From the NCBI RefSeq assembly GCF_900108585.1, contig NZ_UESZ01000001.1, forward strand, positions 1,054,001-1,118,000: a DNA stretch of 64,000 nt, read 5' to 3'. The position numbers were made by a program, and so were the translations under genes. The DNA is from Branchiibius hedensis. Its GTDB lineage: Bacteria; Actinomycetota; Actinomycetes; Actinomycetales; Dermatophilaceae. Every line of letters starts with the position of its first letter. Within the stretch, counting starts at the first letter, position 1. Below are positions 45,024 to 55,115 of the stretch, piece by piece. Under the pieces are notes generated by a model, which was not told the DNA's origin, ran no database searches, and worked only from the letters and a program-made list of their open reading frames with translations.

Positions 45024-46124
45024 ATGACCGACGACGCATACGAGGACTCCTCGATCGACGCCACCGCGCGCGTGGTGGACCCCGGCGGTACCGACGACGA
45101 GCGCCGCTTCGAGGCCGCGCTGCGGCCCAAGCGGCTCGCCGATTTCCCCGGCCAACCGCGGGTGAGCTCCCAGTTGGCGCTGGTGCTGGAGGCCGCGCGC
45201 CGTCGCGGCGCACCGCCGGACCACGTGCTGCTCTCCGGGCCGCCGGGTCTGGGGAAGACCAGTCTGGCGATGATCATCGCGGCCGAATTGGAGCAACCCA
45301 TCCGGATCACCAGCGGACCGGCCATCCAGCACGCCGGTGATCTCGCGGCGATCCTGTCCTCGCTCGCCGAGGGTGAGGTCCTCTTCCTCGACGAGATCCA
45401 CCGGATGGCCCGCCCGGCCGAGGAAATGCTGTATCTGGCCATGGAGGACTTCCGGGTCGACATCATCGTCGGCAAGGGACCGGGCGCCACTGCGATCCCG
45501 TTGCAACTGCCGCCGTTCACGGTCGTCGGTGCGACGACCCGGGCCGGGTTGCTGCCGGCACCGTTGCGCGACCGGTTCGGCTTCACCGGGCACCTGGACT
45601 ACTACTCGGGCGCGGACCTGGCCACGATCCTGCACCGCAATGCCGCGCTGCTGGATGTCGAGTCGACCCCGGACGGCATCAGCGAGATCGCGTCGCGCTC
45701 CCGCGGCACGCCGCGGATCGCCAACCGCCTGCTGCGCCGGGTGCGTGATTATGCGCAGGTGCACGGCACCGGCGTGGTGGACCTGGACGCTGCCCGCACG
45801 GCGCTGGCGCTGTTCGACGTCGACGTCAGCGGGCTGGACCGCCTGGACCGCGGCGTCCTGGAGGCGCTGTGCAAGCGGTTCGCCGGTGGTCCCGTCGGGC
45901 TGACCACGCTGGCCATCGCGGTCGGTGAGGAGCCGGACACCGTCGAGACCGTTGTCGAGCCCTACCTGGTGCGCGAGGGCTACTTGATCCGTACGCCGCG
46001 TGGCCGGGCCGCATCCGACAAGGCGTGGGAGCACCTGGGTCTGGCCCCTCCCGAACCCACCGCTCCCACCTCCGCGGGCACCCCCACTCTGCCGTTCGGA
46101 AGCGACGAGGGCCGCTTCGGCTGA
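45024..46124 (+). CDS. ruvB: Holliday junction branch migration helicase RuvB
   Basis: This 366-aa AAA+ ATPase has Walker [11 protein letters not shown] (about residues 70-79), Walker [10 protein letters not shown] (about 120-128), a [18 protein letters not shown] sensor/arginine finger block and the C-terminal winged helix (GFLIRT-like [10 protein letters not shown]). It moves branch points with RuvA. It starts 8 nt after ruvA. Confidence 0.96.
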   Translation: MTDDAYEDSSIDATARVVDPGGTDDERRFEAALRPKRLADFPGQPRVSSQLALVLEAARRRGAPPDHVLLSGPPGLGKTSLAMIIAAELEQPIRITSGPAIQHAGDLAAILSSLAEGEVLFLDEIHRMARPAEEMLYLAMEDFRVDIIVGKGPGATAIPLQLPPFTVVGATTRAGLLPAPLRDRFGFTGHLDYYSGADLATILHRNAALLDVESTPDGISEIASRSRGTPRIANRLLRRVRDYAQVHGTGVVDLDAARTALALFDVDVSGLDRLDRGVLEALCKRFAGGPVGLTTLAIAVGEEPDTVETVVEPYLVREGYLIRTPRGRAASDKAWEHLGLAPPEPTAPTSAGTPTLPFGSDEGRFG

Positions 46125-46256
46125 CCCTGTCCGGGAACCGAAGTTGGGTGGGTCACGTTGCTCACCTAGACTCGGGCGTCGGTGCCCCTGCACCAGCCGT
46201 CCCGGTTGGCGAAGGTGTCGCGCCCGGCACGACCACGACGTAAGGACTTGGACTTC

Positions 46257-46712
46257 ATGCCTTTCTTGGCAACCGCCGGATCCTCCTCAGGGGGCGGATA
46301 CGGCAGCTACCTGATCCTGCTGCTCCCTCTGGTGCTCCTGGGCTACCTCTTCTGGACCCAGCGCAAGCGTCAACGGGCCACCCAGGAGCAGCAGGCTGAG
46401 ATCACCGTCGGCAGCGAAGCCGTCACGACCTCGGGCATCTACGGCACGGTGACCGCCGTCCAGGACCCGGTCATCTCGCTGGAGGTGGCACCAGGGCTCA
46501 CCCTCAACGTCGATCGCCGCGCGATCCTGCCCCGTGCTGCCCTGGGCGGGCGCACCCGGGCTGGCGTTGTGCCGCCGATCCCGGCCGGCCGGTACGGCGA
46601 GTTGCCGGCTGGTGCGACCACGGCGCCGGTGCAGACGCCCGAGCAGGGCACGACGTACGGTCAGGCGGTCGACCAGACCGAGCAGCCGGGACAGTCGCAG
46701 GACAAGGACTGA
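46257..46712 (+). CDS. yajC: Sec translocase accessory subunit YajC
   Basis: This 151-aa protein has one transmembrane helix (about residues 17-36), then QRKRQRATQEQQAEITVGSE and the YajC hairpin TTSGIYGTVTAV (about 62-73). A Thr/Gln/Pro-rich tail ends it. It associates with SecDF. The ATG at 46257 has AAGGA about 10 nt upstream. Confidence 0.9.
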   Translation: MPFLATAGSSSGGGYGSYLILLLPLVLLGYLFWTQRKRQRATQEQQAEITVGSEAVTTSGIYGTVTAVQDPVISLEVAPGLTLNVDRRAILPRAALGGRTRAGVVPPIPAGRYGELPAGATTAPVQTPEQGTTYGQAVDQTEQPGQSQDKD

Positions 46713-46715
46713 TCG

Positions 46716-48704
46716 GTGGCAAACAACGCCCGGCGCTCACTGCAGGGACACCCCAAACGGGCTCTGTTGAGCCTGCTCGCCATCGCGGCAGCACTCTTCC
46801 TCGGGATTGGCGCCACTGTCGCCTGGGGTAACCCGCAAGGTCAATGGACCCCCAAGCTCGGCCTGGACCTCGAAGGTGGCCGGCAGATCATCCTGCAGCC
46901 GCAGGTCGGCAAGGGGGAGTCGGTCAACTCCGGGCAGATGCAGCAGGCGGTTGACATCATCCGCAAGCGGGTCGACGCCACCGGCGTCGCCGAAGCCGAA
47001 GTGACCACTCTGGGGTCGGACAGCATCGTCGTCTCGATCCCGGGTGACCCCTCCGAGGACATCCTCAACTCGTTGGCGCAGTCCTCCCAGTTGGCATTCC
47101 GGGCGGTGATTGCCTCGACGCAGATCAGCAACGAGCAGATCACCCCGACCCTGCCCACGCCGTACACTCCCACGCCGACGAGCACCTCGACAGCCTCGGG
47201 ATCGGCCACCTCCTCGGCCAGCCCGACTGCCTCGGCGACCCCAACATCCGCTGCGAGCGCCTCACCCACCGCGGCCAATGCGCCGCTGCCGCAAGCGTTC
47301 CCGGCGGCGACGACCACCGCGACGCCCACTCCGACTCCGACGTCGACCTCGGCCGCCGCGAGCACCACCGCAGCCACCGCGTCCGCGACGCCCACGGCAT
47401 CGGGTACGGCGACGTCCGGCGCAGCTGCTGACACCAAGCCCAAGAACGCCAGTGACACCGCATGGCAGAGTCAGCCGGTCGCGCAGTACTGGATCGACAC
47501 CGGCTATGTCACCAAGGGTCAGACCTACAACGACCTCTACACGGCGTTCTCCTGCACCAACAACAACCCGGCGGTCGGCCCGACGGCCACCCAGTGGCGG
47601 GAAGCGGCCGCTTCGGCGCCGCTGAACCAGCCGAGCGTGGGCTGTGACGCCGCGAACAAGTACCTCATGGGCCCTTCCGAGGTCAACGGATCGCAGATCA
47701 CCGACGCCAGCTACGGACAGAAGACCAACTCCGCCGGTGTGGCCACCGGCGAGATCGTCGTCAACCTGTCCTTCAACAGCGCGGGCGCCAAGGCCTTTGG
47801 CGAGGTTTCCACTCGACTGCTGAGCCTGCAGAGCCCGCAGAACCAGTTCGCGATCGTCGTGGACGGCGGCGTGATCTCCGCGCCCCAGTCGCAGAGCGCG
47901 ATCACCAACGGTCAGGCGCAGATCTCGGGTTCGTTCACCGAGGACAGCGCCAAGACGTTGGCCGACCAGTTGAAGTTCGGCGCGTTGCCGTTCTCCTTCA
48001 ACCAGGTCTCCTCCGAGCAGATCAGTCCGCAGCTGGGTTCGGATCAGCTCAAGTGGGGTTTGATCGCCGGTCTCATTGGTCTTGCGCTCGTGGTGATCTA
48101 CTCCCTCTTCCAGTACCGCGCGCTGGGTCTGGTCACTGTGGCCTCCCTCGGTGTTGCCGCCCTGTTGTCGTACGGCGCGGTGACCTTCCTGGGGTGGGCG
48201 AACAACTTCCGCCTCACGATGGCCGGTGTGACGGGTCTGATCGTGGCGATCGGTATCACCGCGGACAGTTTCATCGTCTACTTCGAGCGAGTCCGCGATG
48301 AAGTGCGGATCGGCCGGCCCCTGCGGGCGGCGGTGCAAACCGGGTGGGCCCGCGCGCGCCGTACGATCATCATTTCTGACGCGGTGAACTTCCTGGCAGC
48401 AGCGGTCCTTTACATCCTTTCCGAGAGCAACGTGAAGGCCTTCGCCTTCACTCTCGGGCTGACCACGATCATCGACCTGATCGTCGTCACGATGTTCACG
48501 CATCCGGTGCTGACGCTGCTATCCCGCACGCAGTTCTTCGGCGGTGGGCACAAGTGGAGCGGCTTCGACCCCGAGCGACTGGGTGCGCGCACGGTGACCT
48601 ACGCCGGTCGGGGCCGGGTGACTATCGCGGACCGCAAGGCCGCCGAGCGTAAGGGCAGTGACAGCGATGCGGATGCGGTCGCTCCGGCAGGAGGGAACGC
48701 CTGA
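46716..48704 (+). CDS. secD: Protein translocase subunit SecD
   Basis: This 662-aa protein has the N-terminal helix (about 17-36), the D1 motif LGLDLEGG (about 50), a large extracytoplasmic domain and five C-terminal helices (about 450-620) containing LIVAIGITADSFIVYFERVRDE. Residues about 142-245 form an insertion made almost only of Ala, Thr, Ser and Pro, longer than in most SecDs. With SecF it uses the proton gradient to pull exported proteins. GTG start; its TGA overlaps the secF ATG. Confidence 0.93.
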   Translation: MANNARRSLQGHPKRALLSLLAIAAALFLGIGATVAWGNPQGQWTPKLGLDLEGGRQIILQPQVGKGESVNSGQMQQAVDIIRKRVDATGVAEAEVTTLGSDSIVVSIPGDPSEDILNSLAQSSQLAFRAVIASTQISNEQITPTLPTPYTPTPTSTSTASGSATSSASPTASATPTSAASASPTAANAPLPQAFPAATTTATPTPTPTSTSAAASTTAATASATPTASGTATSGAAADTKPKNASDTAWQSQPVAQYWIDTGYVTKGQTYNDLYTAFSCTNNNPAVGPTATQWREAAASAPLNQPSVGCDAANKYLMGPSEVNGSQITDASYGQKTNSAGVATGEIVVNLSFNSAGAKAFGEVSTRLLSLQSPQNQFAIVVDGGVISAPQSQSAITNGQAQISGSFTEDSAKTLADQLKFGALPFSFNQVSSEQISPQLGSDQLKWGLIAGLIGLALVVIYSLFQYRALGLVTVASLGVAALLSYGAVTFLGWANNFRLTMAGVTGLIVAIGITADSFIVYFERVRDEVRIGRPLRAAVQTGWARARRTIIISDAVNFLAAAVLYILSESNVKAFAFTLGLTTIIDLIVVTMFTHPVLTLLSRTQFFGGGHKWSGFDPERLGARTVTYAGRGRVTIADRKAAERKGSDSDADAVAPAGGNA

Positions 48705-49855
48705 TGGCCAGCTTCGCCAAATTCGGTAACGACCTGTTCACCGGTCGCCGGCAGATCGACTTCATCGGCAAACGCCGCCGCTGGTATCTGGTCAGCCTGG
48801 TGCTGATCGTCCTGGCGCTGATCGGCATCTTCGGCCGTGGGCTGAACTTCTCGCTGGAGTTCACCGGGGGTTCCGAAGTCCGCGTGGCCTCGGTCAGTTC
48901 GGCGCAGATGGCCGACTACGACCAGCGCGCCCGGGACACCGTGCGCCAGGCCACCGGCTCCGATGACAACCTGATCATCACCAAACTCGGCGACGACACC
49001 GTGCGCGTGCAGTCCGAGAAGCTTGGCAACGGTTCCGCCGCAGCCACCGAGCAGGTGCGCGTGGCGCTGGCCAAGCAGTTCCAGGTCCCCGAGAGTGCGG
49101 TGACCACACAGTTCATCGGCCCCTCGTGGGGGGAGACCGTGACCCGCAAGGCGATCATCGCGTTGATCGTCTTCCTGGTGTTGGTGTCGGTGGTGCTGGC
49201 GATTTACTTCCGCACCTGGACGATGGCCGCAGCGGCCGTCATCGCGCTGCTGCACGACCTGATCATCACCGTTGGTATCTACGCCCTGACCGGCTTGGAG
49301 GTCTCGCCGGCCACGATGATCGGGTTCCTGACCATCCTGGGCTACTCGATGTACGACACCGTCGTTGTGTTCGACAAGGTGCGCGAGAACACCCAGGACG
49401 CCGCCCGGACCGGGCGCCGCACCTACGCCCAGGCGGCCAACTACGCGGTGAACCAGACGCTGGTGCGCTCGATCAACACCTCTGTGGTGGCGCTGCTGCC
49501 CATCGCGGCGTTGCTGATCATCGGCTACTTCTTCATCGGCCCGGGCACTCTGTTGGACCTGTCGTTGGCGTTGTTCATCGGTATCGCGGTCGGCACCTAC
49601 TCATCGATCTTCGTGGCGACGCCGGTGCTGGCCTCCTTGCGCAGCCGGGAGCCGGCGATCAAGGAGCAGGACCGCCGGGCGCTGGCTTACCAGGCCGCCC
49701 AGGCCAAGGCCCTGGACGAGGTGGGCGGGGAGCACCGCAGCGCGGAATCCATCTCCGGTGTCATCGAGCCGGAGCAGGAGAAAGCGGTGGCAAGCGCACA
49801 CTCGCGGGCGCGCACCCGTCGAGACATCCACCCCCGGGCCAAGCGGGAGGACTAG
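48704..49855 (+). CDS. secF: Protein translocase subunit SecF
   Basis: This 383-aa protein has six helices: the first at about 25-45, followed by SLEFTGGSEVRV, and the remaining five between about 145 and 310 with the signature GYSMYDTVVVFDKVREN (about 208-224). The long C-terminal basic tail (about 320-383) is cytoplasmic. It forms the SecDF complex with the upstream gene product, coupled by a 1-nt overlap. Confidence 0.94.
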   Translation: MASFAKFGNDLFTGRRQIDFIGKRRRWYLVSLVLIVLALIGIFGRGLNFSLEFTGGSEVRVASVSSAQMADYDQRARDTVRQATGSDDNLIITKLGDDTVRVQSEKLGNGSAAATEQVRVALAKQFQVPESAVTTQFIGPSWGETVTRKAIIALIVFLVLVSVVLAIYFRTWTMAAAAVIALLHDLIITVGIYALTGLEVSPATMIGFLTILGYSMYDTVVVFDKVRENTQDAARTGRRTYAQAANYAVNQTLVRSINTSVVALLPIAALLIIGYFFIGPGTLLDLSLALFIGIAVGTYSSIFVATPVLASLRSREPAIKEQDRRALAYQAAQAKALDEVGGEHRSAESISGVIEPEQEKAVASAHSRARTRRDIHPRAKRED

Positions 49856-49861
49856 GCGGCG

Positions 49862-50380
49862 ATGGTCAAGGAACTCATCCTGGAGCACACCCGGGACGTC
49901 GCGGACTTTCCGGAGCCCGGGGTGCAGTTCAAGGACCTCACGCCGCTGTTCGCGGCGCCGGAGGCGTTCCGCTCGGTCGTGAGCGACATCGGCTCGCGCT
50001 ACCGCGGCACGGTCGATGTCGTCGTGGGCATCGAGGCGCGTGGGTTCATCCTGGCCGCTCCGGTGGCAATGGCGATGGACCTGCCGTTCGTGCCGGTCCG
50101 TAAGGCCGGCAAGCTGCCCGGACCCACCCTGCGCCAGGAGTATTCGCTGGAGTACGGCACCGCCACGATCGAGGTGCACTCGGATTCGTTGCGGGCCGGC
50201 CAACGCGTTCTGCTCCTGGACGACGTCCTGGCGACCGGCGGAACGGCTGCTGCGGCGGCAAGCCTGATCCAGCGCACCGGCGCGAAGGTCGCCGCGATCG
50301 AGATGCTGATGGAGCTCGGCTTCCTCGACGGCCGGGCCAAGTTGGCCGAGTACGACGTGAACTGCCTGGTGTTGGTCTAA
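49862..50380 (+). CDS. apt: Adenine phosphoribosyltransferase
   Basis: This 172-aa enzyme has the PRPP site VLLLDDVLATGGTAAAA (about 115-131) and the purine-side VGIEARGFILAAPVA (about 57-71). It salvages adenine to AMP with PRPP. Located between secF and rel, as in other Actinobacteria. Confidence 0.94.
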   Translation: MVKELILEHTRDVADFPEPGVQFKDLTPLFAAPEAFRSVVSDIGSRYRGTVDVVVGIEARGFILAAPVAMAMDLPFVPVRKAGKLPGPTLRQEYSLEYGTATIEVHSDSLRAGQRVLLLDDVLATGGTAAAAASLIQRTGAKVAAIEMLMELGFLDGRAKLAEYDVNCLVLV

Positions 50381-50459
50381 GCGCGACACGATGTGGCGCA
50401 CAGTGCACTAGCCAGCTGTTCGGCGACGGGCTGGTTGAGAGGGCAACTAGACTTCTGTC

Positions 50460-52856
50460 ATGACGGATGCGGGACGCGGCGATCGAGGGCAAGGCACGCC
50501 GACCGCCGCCCGGGTGCGCAACCGCCTGGTGCGCCTGGGGCAGCCCCGCACCAGCACCAACCGGGTTCTCGAACCGCTGCTGCGCACGGTGCGCGCGACG
50601 CACCCCAAAGAGGACCTGTCGGTCATCGAGCGGGCCTACGAGGTCGCCGAGCGGGCGCACCGCGGACAGATGCGCAAGAGCGGCGATCCGTACATCACCC
50701 ATCCGCTGGCCGTCTGCACGATTCTGGCCGAACTGGGCATGACCCCGCCGACCCTGGCGGCGGCGCTGTTGCACGACACGGTCGAAGACACCGAGTACTC
50801 CCTCGAACGCCTGCGCGCTGACTTCGGCGACGAGATCGCCGGGATGGTCGACGGCGTCACGAAGCTGGACAAGGTCACCTACGGTGACGCGGCGCAGGCC
50901 GAGACGGTCCGCAAGATGGTCATCGCGATGGCCAAGGACATCCGGGTCCTGGTCATCAAACTGGCCGACCGGCTGCACAACGCACGCACCTGGCGTTACG
51001 TGTCGCAGGCCTCCGCCCAGCGCAAGGCCACCGAGACCCTGGAGATCTACGCCCCGCTAGCCCACCGCCTGGGTATGAACACCATCAAGTGGGAGTTGGA
51101 GGACCTGTCCTTCGCCACGCTCTACCCAAAGGTGTACGACGAGATCGCCCGCTTGGTCGCTGAGCGGGCACCCGCCCGCGAGGAGTACCTCAGCAGCGTC
51201 CGGGAGCAGGTGACGGCGGATCTGCGGGCCGCGAAGATCAAAGCGACGGTGACCGGTCGACCGAAGCACTACTACTCCGTGTACCAGAAGATGATCGTGC
51301 GCGGCCGTGACTTCGAGGAGATCTACGACCTCGTCGCGGTGCGGGTGCTGGTGGAGTCGGTGCGCGATTGCTACGCGGTGCTGGGCACCTTGCACACCCG
51401 GTGGAGTCCGCTGCCCGGGCGGTTCAAGGACTACATCGCGATGCCGAAATTCAACATGTACCAGTCGTTGCACACGACGGTTGTGGGGCCTGAGGGCAAA
51501 CCGGTCGAAATCCAGATCCGCACCTATCAGATGCACCGCCGCGCGGAGTACGGCGTGGCCGCGCACTGGAAGTACAAGGACGATGCGCGCAACGCGGCCG
51601 CCGGTATCGACGGCAGCGACGGCAAGTCCGGGTCGCTGAACGAGATGGCCTGGCTGCGGCAACTGATGGAGTGGCAACGGGAGACCGCTGACCCGGGGGA
51701 GTTCCTGGATTCGCTGCGCTTCGACGTGGGGTCACGCGAGGTCTACGTCTTCACGCCGAAGGGCGCGATCATCGGCTTGCCCGCCGGGTCGACTCCCGTC
51801 GATTTCGCGTACGCCGTGCACACCGAAGTCGGGCACCACACAATCGGGGCGCGCGTCAACGGTCGACTGGTCCCGCTGGAGTCGCCGCTGGAGATCGGTG
51901 ACTCGGTCGAGATCCTCACCTCCAAAGCTGACAACGCCGGCCCCAGCAGGGACTGGTTGTCCTTCGTCCGCAGTCCCCGTGCCCGCAACAAGATCCGGCA
52001 GTGGTTCTCCAAGGAGCGCCGCGAAGAAGCCATCGAGCGCGGCAAGGACGCGCTGGCCAAGACGCTGCGCAATCAGGGTCTGGGCATCCAACGGCTCATG
52101 TCACCGGAGTCGATGCGTTTGGTCGCCGATCAACTGCACTACGCCGACATTGATGGCTTGTACGCCGCCGTCGGTGACGGGCACGTCTCGGCCGAGCACG
52201 TGGTCAGCCAACTCGTCGCAGCGCTCGGGGGAGAGGATGCGACCACCGAGGACCTGGCCGAAGCGACGACCCCGACCACCTCGCGCTCGGTGCGCACTCG
52301 CTCCGCCGACCCGGGGGTCACCGTCGTGGGCGCGGACGATGTGTGGGTGAAGCTGGCTCGCTGCTGCACGCCGGTGCCCGGTGACGACATCATCGGTTTC
52401 GTCACGACCGGTAACGGCGTGTCGGTGCACCGCCGGGACTGCGTCAACGCCCAGCAGTTGCTCAAGCAGCCGGACCGGATCATCCCGGTGGAGTGGGCCC
52501 CGTCGTCGGCGAGTGTCTTCCTGGTCCAGCTGCAGGTCGAGGCGTTGGACCGCAACCGGCTCCTGTCCGATGTCACGCGGGTGCTGTCGGACCAACACGT
52601 CAATATCCTGTCGGCGAGTGTCGCGACCAGCCGCAACCGAGTTGCCATGTCCCGCTTCACGTTTGAGATGGGTGACCCCAGCCACCTCGACCATGTGATC
52701 AAGGCTGTGCGCAAGATCGACGGCGTCTTCGACGTCTATCGCATCACCGGTGGTACCCAACGCCCCGCCACCGAGGACGCGGTCGATGCCGTGACGGGTC
52801 AGCCGGCCGACGGGACGACGCAGCCGACCGTCGCCGGCGAACCGGTGGACCGCTGA
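50460..52856 (+). CDS. relA: Bifunctional (p)ppGpp synthetase/hydrolase Rel
   Basis: This 798-aa protein has all the domains of long Rel enzymes. The N-terminal HD hydrolase (about 60-215) carries [11 protein letters not shown] near 102. The synthetase domain (about 240-385) carries [13 protein letters not shown] near 266. TGS (about 425-490), a zinc-finger/conserved-Cys region ([10 protein letters not shown] about 635) and an ACT domain (about 700-780) follow. It makes and degrades the alarmone in response to amino acid starvation. ATG at 50460. Intact HD motif, so both activities are likely. Confidence 0.95.
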   Translation: MTDAGRGDRGQGTPTAARVRNRLVRLGQPRTSTNRVLEPLLRTVRATHPKEDLSVIERAYEVAERAHRGQMRKSGDPYITHPLAVCTILAELGMTPPTLAAALLHDTVEDTEYSLERLRADFGDEIAGMVDGVTKLDKVTYGDAAQAETVRKMVIAMAKDIRVLVIKLADRLHNARTWRYVSQASAQRKATETLEIYAPLAHRLGMNTIKWELEDLSFATLYPKVYDEIARLVAERAPAREEYLSSVREQVTADLRAAKIKATVTGRPKHYYSVYQKMIVRGRDFEEIYDLVAVRVLVESVRDCYAVLGTLHTRWSPLPGRFKDYIAMPKFNMYQSLHTTVVGPEGKPVEIQIRTYQMHRRAEYGVAAHWKYKDDARNAAAGIDGSDGKSGSLNEMAWLRQLMEWQRETADPGEFLDSLRFDVGSREVYVFTPKGAIIGLPAGSTPVDFAYAVHTEVGHHTIGARVNGRLVPLESPLEIGDSVEILTSKADNAGPSRDWLSFVRSPRARNKIRQWFSKERREEAIERGKDALAKTLRNQGLGIQRLMSPESMRLVADQLHYADIDGLYAAVGDGHVSAEHVVSQLVAALGGEDATTEDLAEATTPTTSRSVRTRSADPGVTVVGADDVWVKLARCCTPVPGDDIIGFVTTGNGVSVHRRDCVNAQQLLKQPDRIIPVEWAPSSASVFLVQLQVEALDRNRLLSDVTRVLSDQHVNILSASVATSRNRVAMSRFTFEMGDPSHLDHVIKAVRKIDGVFDVYRITGGTQRPATEDAVDAVTGQPADGTTQPTVAGEPVDR

Positions 52857-52879
52857 TCGCCAACACCGCGCGACGGCTC

Positions 52880-53269
52880 TTGGGGCGGGTCAGCGCGGCC
52901 GACGTCGTCGATGTCTTCGTCTACGTCGTTGTCCTCAACCTCGCCATCGAGTACTTCCCGCGCGTCGTGTCAGAGTCCTTCACGATGTCGTTGCTTACGG
53001 CGGTCCTGCTCAAGGTGGTCCTCGAAGGGGTGGTCTTCCTCAAGGATCGGGTGAAGGCCAGATCCAAAGCGGCAACGACGCCTGCGGGCAAGACCGTTGC
53101 CGCAGTTGCGCTGTGGGCGTTGCTGTTTGGCAGCAAATTCGTCGTACTCGAAATCATCGGATGGGTCTTCGCCGGCCACGTGAAGCTCGGCGGCTTCTTC
53201 GCGGTGACCGGGTTGATCCTGGTGTTGATGGTCGCCCGCTCCGCCGTCCGTCGACTGCTGGTCTGTTAG
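52880..53269 (+). CDS. Small integral membrane protein
   Basis: This protein of about 129 aa has three hydrophobic segments (about residues 11-28, 37-50, 80-120) separated by a basic loop KDRVKARSKAATTPAGK. The only start in range is a TTG at 52880, 23 nt after the rel stop, and no clear ribosome binding site is seen. The family is not recognised. It could be read with rel. Confidence 0.5.
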   Translation: MGRVSAADVVDVFVYVVVLNLAIEYFPRVVSESFTMSLLTAVLLKVVLEGVVFLKDRVKARSKAATTPAGKTVAAVALWALLFGSKFVVLEIIGWVFAGHVKLGGFFAVTGLILVLMVARSAVRRLLVC

Positions 53270-53307
53270 CGTGCGATGACCCAGCAACGACCAGGAGGCG
53301 TGAGCCG

Positions 53308-53595
53308 GTGCCTGTCAGCCGCCGCACTCTGGCAGTCAATACCGCCTGGGTGGCACCGGTATTGTTTGTCGGAGTCGTAACGCCGGTAGCGTCGGCGTCC
53401 TCCGGGCCCGCACCGAACTCCAGCGCAAACTACTTCTGGGACGCCGAGTCGCAGGACACCTACACCCGCCTCGAACCGGCCGCTGGGGATCTGCGTTTCA
53501 ACTATTCCACGCAGATCAGTTACCAGGCCGATCCGTACGTGCCTCCGCCGGATGGCGCCTGCCTTGAGGTGACCATCTCGTCACCCAACTGGTGA
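53308..53595 (+). pseudogene. Secreted protein, N-terminal part (possible frameshift)
   Basis: GTG at 53308 with AGGAGG 9 nt upstream opens a 95-codon frame with a signal-peptide-like N-terminus (cleavage near ASAS-SG, residue 31) and one cysteine (DGACLEV). It ends at a TGA (53593-53595) that overlaps a GTG of the following frame. The following frame has no signal peptide and holds the complementary cysteine, so I suspect one secreted protein of about 170 aa split by a 1-nt change near 53590. Two separate coupled genes are less likely but possible. Confidence 0.45.
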
Positions 53596-53831
53596 CCCAG
53601 GAAATGCTGGTGACTGCCGACTGGGTCAAGGTGTCGCCGGACGGCAACGGGCCGAGCACGACGTTCACCTATCGCAAGTGCCCCAGCGCGCAGGGTGGCG
53701 GCTTGTCGGTGAACTTTGTCGGGTCTGAGGCTGGACCGATCGACAGCTCCAGCAGCATGTTGCTGACCAACGGTGGCGACACAACGTGGAGCAATTTCAC
53801 CTCGGACGCGTCCACCACGCTGGTCGCGTAG
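53592..53831 (+). pseudogene. Secreted protein, C-terminal part (possible frameshift)
   Basis: This 79-codon frame starts at a GTG overlapping the stop of the preceding signal-peptide frame. It shows a beta-rich composition (TTFTYRKCPS, GGGLSVNFVGSEAG) and no export signal, membrane helix or ribosome binding site of its own. The simplest reading is that it continues the secreted protein upstream after a frameshift. Confidence 0.4.
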
Positions 53832-53841
53832 CGCGCAGCGG

Positions 53842-55113
53842 TCAACTCAGGAACGCCGTAAGAGCGGCGGCGTACATCTTCTGGTCGGCGACTCCGGTCA
53901 CCTCGCGCGCCGAGTGCATCGATAACATCGCGGCCCCGAAATCGACGGTGGTCACGCCGGTCAGCGCAGCGGTCATCGGGCCCACGGTCGACCCGCAGGG
54001 CAGGTCCGAACGCACCACGAACTCCTGGCACGGGACCCCCGCCCGTGCGCACGCGTCCTTGAACGCGGCGGCACCCACCGCGTCGGTGGCGTACCTCAGG
54101 TTGGTGTTGATCTTCAGCACCGGGCCACCGTCGATCGCGATCTGGTGCTGCGGCTCGTGCCGGTCGGCGTAGTTCGGGTGCGTCGCGTGCGCCATATCGC
54201 CCGAGGCGACGATCGAACCGGCCAGGGCCACATGCAGATCCTCGCGGTTGCCGCCGAGGGTCAGCACGATCCGCTCCAGCACGGTCATCAGCAGGTTGGA
54301 GAACGCGCCGCGCTCGGACATCGAGCCGATCTCCTCGTGATCGAACAACGCGATGAGGCGGGTGCCCGGGTGACCGATCGGCTGGTCGACGGCCGCGATC
54401 AACGCCTCGGTCGCGGCGTACGACGTGGCCAGATTGTCCAACCGGCCACTGGCCAACAGTTCCTGGTTGCGCCCGATCAGGGCTGGTGGTTGGGCGTCGT
54501 GGGTCATCGCGTCCCAGGCCAGGACATCGCCCGGCTCCACGCCGACCAATGAGGCGAGGTACGCCGCGAAGTCACCGGGCGCGCTACCCAACCCCCAGTG
54601 CGCGGCCAGGTGCTGCTGGGCGTTGAACTGCTCACCCTCGCGGACACTGCGGTCCAGGTGGATCGCCAGACGGGACACCCGCAGGATCGGGTCGTCGACC
54701 TGGAACAACCGCTCCTGCCGTTGGAGGTAACCGTCGTTGACCACGACGCGCCCGGACAGGCCCAGGTCGCGATCCAACCAGCTGTTGATGATCGGGCCGC
54801 CGTAGACCTCGACTCCCAGCAGTTGGTGACCGGCGCGCGCGAAGTCCGGGCGCGGCTTGATCCGCAGGTTGGGGGAGTCGGTGTGCGCCCCGACGATCAG
54901 GAAGCCGTCCGAGGGTAACTGCGCCTGCTCGGTGGACCAGGCGATCAACGAGCCGCCGCGGCGGATGAAGTACCGCCCACGCTGATGCTCCCACGGGGCG
55001 ATCTCCATGAGTTCCTGGAACCCGGCGGCTTCGAGCAACCGGGCGCTGGAACGCGCCGCGTGGAACGGTGAGGGTGACTCCCGCAGGTACTCCAGCAGGC
55101 CGTCCGTCGACAT
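53842..55113 (-). CDS. M18 family aminopeptidase
   Basis: This 423-aa enzyme has the two-domain M18 structure and metal ligands: VGAHTDSPNLRIKPR (His/Asp, about 83-97), an LDNLATSYAATEALIAA block, FDHEEIGSMSERGA (Glu pair, about 268-281), DMAHATHPNYADRHEP and the C-terminal ATDAVGAAAF and MHSAREVTG. It is a cytoplasmic aspartyl-type aminopeptidase. ATG at 55113; the open frame upstream is out of the DUF349 frame and is a shadow. Only 2 nt separate it from the DUF349 gene, so they form an operon. Confidence 0.92.
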   Translation of the reverse strand: MSTDGLLEYLRESPSPFHAARSSARLLEAAGFQELMEIAPWEHQRGRYFIRRGGSLIAWSTEQAQLPSDGFLIVGAHTDSPNLRIKPRPDFARAGHQLLGVEVYGGPIINSWLDRDLGLSGRVVVNDGYLQRQERLFQVDDPILRVSRLAIHLDRSVREGEQFNAQQHLAAHWGLGSAPGDFAAYLASLVGVEPGDVLAWDAMTHDAQPPALIGRNQELLASGRLDNLATSYAATEALIAAVDQPIGHPGTRLIALFDHEEIGSMSERGAFSNLLMTVLERIVLTLGGNREDLHVALAGSIVASGDMAHATHPNYADRHEPQHQIAIDGGPVLKINTNLRYATDAVGAAAFKDACARAGVPCQEFVVRSDLPCGSTVGPMTAALTGVTTVDFGAAMLSMHSAREVTGVADQKMYAAALTAFLS

Positions 55114-55115
55114 CC

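Noticed and set aside
47262-48503. 413-codon open frame antisense to secD
   Set aside because: Shadow of secD; the Arg/Gly-rich end mirrors the Ala/Thr/Pro insert.
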